Assembly: GCA_017379815.1 (NCBI GenBank) | Contig: JAFNVK010000180.1 | Coordinates: forward strand, 1-9,975 | Direction of reading: 5' to 3' | Source: Clostridia bacterium | GTDB lineage: Bacteria; Bacillota; Clostridia; Oscillospirales; CAG-272 | Length of the DNA: 9,975 bases | Part shown: piece after piece, positions 5,008 through 9,975 of the stretch | Position numbering within the stretch: position 1 is the first letter of the stretch | Layout of the letters: each line of letters opens with the position of its first letter | The notes under the pieces: model-generated | What the model saw: the letters and a program-made list of their open reading frames with translations, nothing else | What the model was told of the DNA's origin: nothing | Databases searched by the model: none | Program-made: the position numbers and the translations under genes

Positions 5008-7251
5008 ATGCAGGATGAACGCTTTATGCGCGAGCCGATCGAGGAAAACGGCTTGCTCAAGCTGTCGGGTACGGTCGAGCACGTGATCTACGCCAACGAG
5101 GAAAACGGCTTTGCCATCTGCGATCTTGGCACCGAGGAGGGCGAGCTGATCACCGTTACGGGACATCTTCCCTACGTGGGCGAGGGCGACGTGCTGACCG
5201 TCTACGGCAAATGGGTGCACAACCCCAAGTACGGCAGGCAGTTCAAGGCGGAGCAATCCGAAAAGCAGCTTCCCGCCGACCGTGCCGCCATTTTGCGCTA
5301 TCTTTCCTCGGGCGCGATCAAGGGGCTTGGTCCAAAGACCGCCAAGCGCGTGGTGGATACCTTTGGCGAGGAGACCTTCGACGTCATCGAAAATCACCCG
5401 GAATTCCTTGCGGATATTCCCGGCATCACGCCCAAGCGTGCGCGCGCCATCTCGGAGGATTTTCAGAACAAGGCGGGCATTCGCTCGGCCATGATGTTCT
5501 TCCGCGACTTTTTCGGTGCGGCCGTCACGGTTCGCATCTACAAGCGCTGGGGCTCGCGCGCGGTGGATATTGCCAAGAAAAATCCGTACCGCCTTTGCGA
5601 GGAGATCGACGGCATCGGCTTTGAGCGTGCCGACCGCATGGCGATGCAGCTGGGGCTCGAGCGCGCCTCGGATGATCGCTTGTGCAGCGGGATCCTCTAT
5701 CTGCTCTCGACGAGTGCGGGGCAGAGCGGACACGTCTGCCTGCCACGCGAGCAGCTTTTGCCCGAGGCGGCAAGGCTTCTCGACTGCACGCCCGAGCGCA
5801 TCGAGGAGGCGGTATCCCTTTTGCTCGCGGAGCGGAAGCTCGTTGAGGTCGAGCTTGAAGGAAAAGCCCATCTTTACGATCGCACGCTCTACGATCACGA
5901 GCGCTTTATCGCACGCAAGCTGTTGCTCTTGGACAAGGTTTGTCCCGTGATGGACAGCGTCAACATCGGTGCGTTTATCGAGCGCGAGGAGCGCGATAGC
6001 GGCGTGCAGTACGCCCGACTGCAAAGGCAGGCGATCTTTGACGCATTGGACAACGGCGTCATGCTGCTGACGGGAGGCCCGGGAACGGGAAAGACCACCG
6101 TCGTGCGTGCGCTGCTTCATATTTTTGACAGCATGGACCTGCGCATCGCGCTTTGCGCGCCCACGGGGCGCGCCGCAAAGCGTCTTTCCGAGTCCACCGC
6201 CCACGAGGCCAAGACCATTCACCGCCTGCTCGAATACACGGGCGAGGAGGGCAGAGGAATGCGCTTCCACCGCGACGAGCATAATCTCCTGGAGGAGAAC
6301 GTGGTCATCATTGACGAGGCCTCCATGGTGGACGTCTACCTGATGAGCGCTCTGCTCAAGGCCATCAAGCCGGGTGCGCGCGTGGTCATCATCGGCGACG
6401 CCGACCAGCTCCCCTCGGTCGGTGCGGGAAACGTGCTTCGCGATCTTTTGGCGAGCGAGTGCTTTTCCACCGTTCGCTTGACCGAGATCTTCCGTCAGGC
6501 CGAGAAAAGCCTGATCGTTACCAACGCACACGCCATCAACCGCGGAGAGATGCCAAGGCTTGACGAGAAGAAAAACGACTTCTTCTTCCTCCCCCGAACG
6601 AGCGACGGGGAGATCGCGGCCACCGTGGCTCAGCTTTACGCCACGCGTCTGCCGCGCACCTACGGCGAGATCACCGTTGGCGGAATGCAGGTGATCTGTC
6701 CCTCAAGAAAGGGCGAGACGGGCACCGAAAACCTCAACGTGCTGTTGCAGGCGGCGGTCAATCCGCCCGCCGAGGGAAAGCGCGAGCAACGCTTTCGGGA
6801 TACGGTCTTTCGCGAGGGCGACCGCGTTATGCAAACGCGAAACAACTACGATCTGATCTGGGAGCGCGAGGACGGCACAAGCGGCAACGGCATCTTTAAC
6901 GGCGACATCGGCGTGATCACCGCGATCAGGCCCTCCTCTCAAAGCATGGAGATCCTCTTTGACGATCGCCGCGTGCAATACGCCTTCAGCAACCTCGAGG
7001 AGCTGGAGACGGCCTACGCCGTGACCGTGCATAAGAGCCAGGGAAGTGAATATCCCATCGTGATCCTGCCCTTGGGCAGTACGCCTCCGCTTTTGCTCTC
7101 GCGCAATCTGCTTTACACGGCAGTCACGCGCGCGCAGATGATGGTGGTGGCCGTTGGACGGCGTGAGGTGCTTGCCTCCATGGTGGAGAACAATCGCCAG
7201 TCCATGCGCTACACGGGGCTTTGCCGCTGGCTTCGGGAGGGACTCGTATGA
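5008..7251 (+). CDS. recD2: RecD2 (YrrC-type) ATP-dependent DNA helicase
   Basis: A 5'-3' superfamily 1B helicase that acts in DNA repair and replication-fork maintenance without RecB or RecC. With the chosen start it has 747 residues, between D. radiodurans RecD2 (about 715) and B. subtilis YrrC (about 800). Order of parts: N-terminal OB-like domain (about 18-90), helix-hairpin-helix segments (SGAIKGLGPKTAKR about 100-115; IPGITPKRARAI about 137-149), helicase core with Walker A GGPGTGKTT (356-364), Walker B VVIIDEA (432-438, D436/E437), GDADQLPSVGAGNVL, and the C-terminal motif HKSQGSEYP (675-683). The ATG at 5008 is preferred because AGGAG (4995-4999) stands 8 nt upstream; an ATG at 4981 (9 residues longer) has only AGGGAAAA. 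Its stop overlaps the comF start as ATGA, so the two are translationally coupled. It lies downstream of the SAM riboswitch with no visible promoter of its own. Confidence 0.95.
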   Translation: MQDERFMREPIEENGLLKLSGTVEHVIYANEENGFAICDLGTEEGELITVTGHLPYVGEGDVLTVYGKWVHNPKYGRQFKAEQSEKQLPADRAAILRYLSSGAIKGLGPKTAKRVVDTFGEETFDVIENHPEFLADIPGITPKRARAISEDFQNKAGIRSAMMFFRDFFGAAVTVRIYKRWGSRAVDIAKKNPYRLCEEIDGIGFERADRMAMQLGLERASDDRLCSGILYLLSTSAGQSGHVCLPREQLLPEAARLLDCTPERIEEAVSLLLAERKLVEVELEGKAHLYDRTLYDHERFIARKLLLLDKVCPVMDSVNIGAFIEREERDSGVQYARLQRQAIFDALDNGVMLLTGGPGTGKTTVVRALLHIFDSMDLRIALCAPTGRAAKRLSESTAHEAKTIHRLLEYTGEEGRGMRFHRDEHNLLEENVVIIDEASMVDVYLMSALLKAIKPGARVVIIGDADQLPSVGAGNVLRDLLASECFSTVRLTEIFRQAEKSLIVTNAHAINRGEMPRLDEKKNDFFFLPRTSDGEIAATVAQLYATRLPRTYGEITVGGMQVICPSRKGETGTENLNVLLQAAVNPPAEGKREQRFRDTVFREGDRVMQTRNNYDLIWEREDGTSGNGIFNGDIGVITAIRPSSQSMEILFDDRRVQYAFSNLEELETAYAVTVHKSQGSEYPIVILPLGSTPPLLLSRNLLYTAVTRAQMMVVAVGRREVLASMVENNRQSMRYTGLCRWLREGLV

Positions 7252-8009
7252 TCCGTCGGCGTCCGCTCTTGGAATTGCTCTTTCCTCCCGCCTGCGCCTC
7301 CTGCCGAACGCTGCTTGACCGTTCGGATATTCTTTCCGGTCGGGCGCTTTGCCCGAGCTGTCAGCGCGAGTGGGAGAGCGAAAAGCTGGAGACCTGCCCG
7401 AGCTGCGCCAAGCCCGTCACGGCTTGCCGCTGTATCACCGAAGACATGGAAAAGTGCAAGTGTGAGGCGCTTTGCAAGCTGGTCTATTACATTCACGGCA
7501 AGCGCGAGCCTCTGCAGAACCGCTTGATCTACAGCATCAAGCAGGAGCGCAGACGGCGCACGGTGGAATTCCTAGCCTCGGAGCTGGCCGAATCGGCACG
7601 CGATCTGCTCTCGGAGCAGGGGATCGCAACGCAGGACGCTGTCCTTACCTACATTCCCCGCGCCACCGCGGCGCGGCTGCAGTACGGAACCGATCAGGCG
7701 CGCGAGCTTGCCCGTGCACTCTCGCGGGAGCTTTCCATTCCCATGCTGCCGCTGCTTGAGCGGCGTCCGGGAATGAGCAGACCGCAGAAGCACCTCAATT
7801 CCGAGGAGCGTCTGAAAAACGCCAAAAAGACCTACCGTGTGCGCGATTTTGACGGTTGCCGCCGAAAAACCGTTCTGCTCGTGGACGACATCGTCACCAG
7901 CGGAGCGACCGTGGCGATCTGTGCGCGTCTTTTGCGCAGGGCAGGGGCCTATCACGTCTTTGCCCTCGCGGTTGCCGCCGACGAGCTGCAAAGCGAGCGC
8001 GGGAGATAA
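7248..8009 (+). CDS. comF: ComF family phosphoribosyltransferase-like protein
   Basis: ComF proteins are needed for DNA uptake in competent bacteria and have been linked to the late-competence helicase machinery; many non-competent species also carry them. The 253-residue protein has a cysteine-rich N-terminal zinc domain with C16xxC19, C35xxC38, C50xxC53, C60xC62, C70xC72 and C76 (eleven Cys in the first 76 residues), then a type I phosphoribosyltransferase fold with the PRPP-binding loop LLVDDIVTSGAT (210-221). The conserved RRPGMSRPQKHLN stretch before it is typical of ComF. The start is the ATG within ATGA shared with the recD2 stop, with GGGAGGG (7236-7242) as binding site; a TTG start at 7221 would lie inside recD2 and is less likely. 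The last codons overlap the operon terminator. No other competence genes are in the window, so a competence role is inferred only from the family. Confidence 0.93.
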   Translation: MIRRRPLLELLFPPACASCRTLLDRSDILSGRALCPSCQREWESEKLETCPSCAKPVTACRCITEDMEKCKCEALCKLVYYIHGKREPLQNRLIYSIKQERRRRTVEFLASELAESARDLLSEQGIATQDAVLTYIPRATAARLQYGTDQARELARALSRELSIPMLPLLERRPGMSRPQKHLNSEERLKNAKKTYRVRDFDGCRRKTVLLVDDIVTSGATVAICARLLRRAGAYHVFALAVAADELQSERGR

Positions 8010-8035
8010 AATTTTGTCTCTTTTTGCGTTTTTTT
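8003..8035 (+). terminator. Terminator at the comF stop codon
   Basis: GAGATAA (8003-8009) can pair with TTGTCTC (8014-8020), including one T-G wobble and enclosing AATT; TTTTT follows directly (8021-8025), then GCG and seven T (8029-8035). The stem is AT-rich, but the U-tract is long. The stop codon TAA (8007-8009) is part of the stem. It would end the metK-orf117-recD2-comF message. Confidence 0.65.
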
Positions 8036-8044
8036 ACAAAAACG
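8027..8044. other. Second hairpin between comF terminator and mreB promoter
   Basis: CGTTTTT (8027-8033) pairs perfectly with AAAAACG (8038-8044) around TTAC. It immediately follows the first terminator's U-tract and abuts the -35 box of the mreB promoter (8046). It may help termination, or may merely reflect the AT-rich promoter upstream region. Confidence 0.4.
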
Positions 8045-8045
8045 A

Positions 8046-8074
8046 TTGATTTTGCCGCGTGAATCATGTATAAT
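8046..8074 (+). promoter_or_regulatory. SigA-type promoter for mreB
   Basis: TTGATT (8046-8051), 17-bp spacer and a perfect TATAAT (8069-8074). The upstream stretch is T/A-rich, which resembles an UP element. Transcription should start near 8081, giving a leader of about 50 nt that contains a strong Shine-Dalgarno and a hairpin. Confidence 0.9.
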
Positions 8075-8093
8075 GAAAGCAAGAGTACTCGGG

Positions 8094-8130
8094 AAAGGAG
8101 GTTGCGTCGGTCGGCCGAACGCACTTGAGG
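8094..8130 (+). promoter_or_regulatory. mreB leader: SD, hairpin, start codon
   Basis: AAAGGAGG (8094-8101) is a near-perfect Shine-Dalgarno, but the ATG is 29 nt further on, and no ATG, GTG or TTG stands at a normal distance from it (TTG at 8102 is too close and leads a different frame). Between them TGCGTCGG (8103-8110) pairs with CCG-A-ACGCA (8115-8123), loop TCGG, one bulged A. With this stem folded, the effective spacing is 8 nt (T8102 plus 8124-8130), an ideal value. This supports ATG 8131 over TTG 8125 as start and suggests structure-assisted initiation. Confidence 0.7.
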
Positions 8131-9258
8131 ATGAAGAAGAATCAGGAAAAGGAAAGAGAAGAGCTTGACGAGCTGGATGAGCTGGAAAGCGAGAAAAAAG
8201 GCTCACCGCTTTTGGATTTCTTCCGCGGCTTCAAGCTGAGCCGCAATATTGGCATTGACCTTGGCACCGCAACCGTTCTCGTGTATATGCAGGGCAAGGG
8301 CATCGTTCTCGAGGAGCCCTCGGTGGTGGCGATCGACACCAACACCGACACTATCCTGCAGGTGGGCAAGCGTGCCCAGCAGATGCTGGGAAGAACGCCC
8401 GGCAACATCGTGGCGGTGCGCCCCTTGCGCGACGGCGTGATCAGCCAATACGAGGTCACCCTCAAGATGATCGAGTATTTTATCCGCCAGGTCTGCAAGA
8501 ATATGTTTTTCCAGCCGCGCGTGATGATCTGTATTCCCTCGGGCATCACCGAGGTGGAGGAGAGAGCCGTGGTGGATGCGGCACGCGAGGCGGGTGCGAG
8601 CAAGGTCTACCTCATCGAGGAGCCCATGGCCGCGGCCATCGGCGCAGGGCTGGACATCTATTCGGCCAACGGCAACATGGTGGTGGATATCGGCGGCGGA
8701 ACGACCGATATTGCCGTTCTGTCTCTGGGCGGCGTGGTGGTCTCCGAGTCCATCAAGATCGCGGGAGACAAGTTTGACGAGGCAATTATGCGCTACGTGC
8801 GCAGAAAATACAACGTCCTCATCGGAGAGAGAACCGCAGAGGGCATCAAAAAACGGATCGGTGCGGTCTATGATCACGCCAATCCCCAGTCGGTGGAGGT
8901 CAAGGGCCGCTGTATGTCGCAGGGACTGCCCAAGCTGGTCTCCATCAATTCCAAGGAGATGATCGAGGCGCTGGCCGAGCCGGTTACGGCGATCCTCGAC
9001 GGCATCTGCTCGGTGATCGAGCGCACGCCGCCCGAGCTTCTCGGCGACATTTTGCGCAACGGCATCGTGATGACGGGCGGCGGAAGCCTGCTCTACGGCT
9101 TTGACCAGCTGGTCACCCGTGTTACGGGAATTCCCACGCGTGTCGCCAAGGATGCGGTCTCCTGCGTGGCCATCGGCACGGGAAAATCGCTGGATCATCT
9201 GGATATGCTTCGGGAGGGTGCGATCAACCTCTCCAAGGAGCGCAAGGCAAGATTGTAA
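8131..9258 (+). CDS. mreB: MreB/Mbl-family actin-like cell-shape protein
   Basis: Bacterial actin homologue that forms membrane-bound filaments and guides lateral cell-wall synthesis. The ATPase core shows the phosphate-1 motif GIDLGTAT (41-48), the phosphate-2 motif VVDIGGGTTDIA (184-195), the GERTAEGIKKRIG stretch, and GIVMTGGGSLLYG with CVAIGTG at the C-terminus. Several core segments (ATVLVY, GKGIVLEEPSVVAID, GERTAE) resemble B. subtilis Mbl, but I cannot choose the paralogue. At 375 residues it is about 30 longer than usual: residues 1-24 are almost entirely charged (EKEREELDELDELESEKK), followed by PLLDFFRGFKL, which could be an amphipathic membrane-contact helix. No Met occurs between this head and the core, so the extension is probably translated. 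A TTG at 8125 would add two residues. It has its own promoter; mreC and mreD do not follow. Confidence 0.95.
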   Translation: MKKNQEKEREELDELDELESEKKGSPLLDFFRGFKLSRNIGIDLGTATVLVYMQGKGIVLEEPSVVAIDTNTDTILQVGKRAQQMLGRTPGNIVAVRPLRDGVISQYEVTLKMIEYFIRQVCKNMFFQPRVMICIPSGITEVEERAVVDAAREAGASKVYLIEEPMAAAIGAGLDIYSANGNMVVDIGGGTTDIAVLSLGGVVVSESIKIAGDKFDEAIMRYVRRKYNVLIGERTAEGIKKRIGAVYDHANPQSVEVKGRCMSQGLPKLVSINSKEMIEALAEPVTAILDGICSVIERTPPELLGDILRNGIVMTGGGSLLYGFDQLVTRVTGIPTRVAKDAVSCVAIGTGKSLDHLDMLREGAINLSKERKARL

Positions 9259-9264
9259 GCATCG

Positions 9265-9295
9265 GCAGCACCGCGCACGCTCGCGGTGCTGCTTT
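9265..9295 (+). terminator. Hairpin after mreB, short U-tract
   Basis: GCAGCACCGCG (9265-9275) pairs perfectly with CGCGGTGCTGC (9282-9292), loop CACGCT, followed by TTTGG. The stem is very stable, but only three T follow, so termination may be partial. No clear promoter lies between it and the pepD start, which leaves read-through from mreB as a possible source of pepD transcription. Confidence 0.65.
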
Positions 9296-9321
9296 GGTCC
9301 GTATGAAAGGAGATACAACGC

Positions 9322-9975
9322 ATGGAATACGTCATTCAACACAAGCAGCCTGAGGCGGTCTTCCGCTTCTTTGAGGAGATCAGCGCCATTCCGCGCCCCT
9401 CTTATCATGAGGAGAAGATCGCGGACTACCTCGTGGCCTTTGCCAAGGCGCGCGGCCTTTGGGTCGTTCGCGACGAGCTGCACAACGTACTGATCAAGGC
9501 ACCCGCGACCGAGGGCTTTGCCGATCGCGCGCCCGTGCTGTTGCAGGGACATACCGACATGGTCTGCGAGAAGAATGCGGACGTGGAGCATGATTTTCTC
9601 CGCGATCCCCTGAAGCTCTACGTGGACGGCGACCTTCTGCGTGCAAAAGGAACGACGCTGGGAGCGGACAACGGCATCGCCGTTGCGATGATGCTGGCTC
9701 TGCTTGACGGGGCGCTTGGGGCGCATCCTCCCGTGGAGTGCCTCTTTACCACGGCCGAGGAGGTCGGGCTCAACGGTGCGGAGGGCTTTGACTACCGCCA
9801 TATCGATGCGCGCCGCATGGTCAATCTGGACAGTGAGGCGCTCGGCTGGGTCACGGCGGGCTGCGCGGGAGGCATTCGGTCGGATCTGGTGCTTCGCGCC
9901 AAGACCGAGCTTTTCTCGGGAGAGGCGCTCTCGGTATCCGTCACGGGGCTTATGGGCGGACACTCGGGCGAGAAC
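9322..9975 (+). CDS. pepD: Aminoacyl-histidine dipeptidase PepD (3' end cut by window)
   Basis: Cytoplasmic M20-family zinc dipeptidase (PepD, Xaa-His dipeptidase or carnosinase type) that degrades dipeptides for amino-acid use. The 218 residues present are somewhat under half of the usual ~480-490. Metal and catalytic residues are in the expected order: LQGHTDMV with His77 and Asp79, LGADNG with Asp116, TTAEEVG with Glu146/Glu147, and NLDSE with Asp170. The last residues GLMGGHSGEN are the beginning of the family's lid domain. The start ATG follows AAGGAG (9307-9312) at 9 nt spacing. It is 63 bases downstream of mreB, with a strong hairpin between. The frame is open to the window end with no sign of damage. 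Confidence 0.95.
   Translation, partial: MEYVIQHKQPEAVFRFFEEISAIPRPSYHEEKIADYLVAFAKARGLWVVRDELHNVLIKAPATEGFADRAPVLLQGHTDMVCEKNADVEHDFLRDPLKLYVDGDLLRAKGTTLGADNGIAVAMMLALLDGALGAHPPVECLFTTAEEVGLNGAEGFDYRHIDARRMVNLDSEALGWVTAGCAGGIRSDLVLRAKTELFSGEALSVSVTGLMGGHSGEN

Noticed and set aside
4690..6531. Long open frame (613 codons) on the minus strand opposite orf117 and recD2
   Set aside because: It mirrors the third-position G/C bias of recD2, shows no recognisable motif, is rich in H, A, R and D as expected of a shadow frame, and recD2 on the other strand is unmistakable.
7221..7247. TTG start for comF at 7221
   Set aside because: It lies inside recD2 without a binding site, while ATG 7248 has GGGAGGG upstream and the coupled ATGA overlap.
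8203..9963. Long open frame (586 codons) on the minus strand opposite mreB and pepD
   Set aside because: It spans two well-identified genes and their intergenic hairpin; composition is that of a codon-bias shadow, with no motif.
1..9975. tRNA or rRNA genes, CRISPR arrays, insertion sequences, attachment sites, defence genes
   Set aside because: I looked for cloverleaf-like segments with GTTCRA, regularly spaced repeats, transposase motifs and paired terminal repeats and saw none; the gene content is housekeeping throughout.

Overview
The window is an ordinary-looking chromosomal segment of a low-to-moderate GC-skewed, fairly GC-rich member of the Bacillota, most likely a Clostridia lineage (Oscillospirales-like gut anaerobe is my guess). 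The reasons are strong AGGAGG-type ribosome binding sites, SigA-type promoters with 17-bp spacers, an FMN riboswitch in front of a RibU-type ECF transporter component, an S-box (SAM-I-like) riboswitch in front of metK, and the RecD2 and ComF families. All recognised genes are on the + strand. I see no mobile element, tRNA, rRNA, CRISPR array or phage gene.

Layout. 1-1134 is the 3' 95% of tuf (EF-Tu). 1135-1440 holds two hairpins, an FMN riboswitch and its intrinsic terminator, leading into ribU (riboflavin uptake). A terminator and a near-consensus promoter overlap at 2064-2124 and start a DUF368/PopT-type polyprenyl-phosphate transporter gene (2180-3043). A second promoter (3096-3124) and a SAM riboswitch (3142-3226) precede metK (3325-4509), which is followed without any visible terminator or promoter by an unrecognised small membrane-anchored protein gene (4585-4938), recD2 (5008-7251) and comF (7248-8009, ATGA overlap). 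This looks like one transcription unit that ends at a U-rich terminator beside the comF stop. A third promoter (8046-8074) drives an mreB-family gene with an unusual leader and an unusual acidic N-terminal extension. A hairpin follows, then the 5' part of pepD (Xaa-His dipeptidase), cut by the window end.

Functional reading. The window mixes housekeeping functions: translation (EF-Tu), vitamin uptake under FMN control, cell-wall carrier lipid recycling (DUF368) and cell shape (MreB), SAM synthesis under SAM control, and DNA repair/uptake (RecD2, ComF). No dramatic new system is evident. The points most worth a second look are: the SAM riboswitch without a P4 helix and with a possible second loop-loop contact; a hairpin that separates a perfect Shine-Dalgarno from the mreB start and would bring them to 8 nt when folded; the acidic extension of MreB; the placement of recD2 and comF behind a SAM riboswitch; and the uncharacterised 117-residue membrane protein between metK and recD2.
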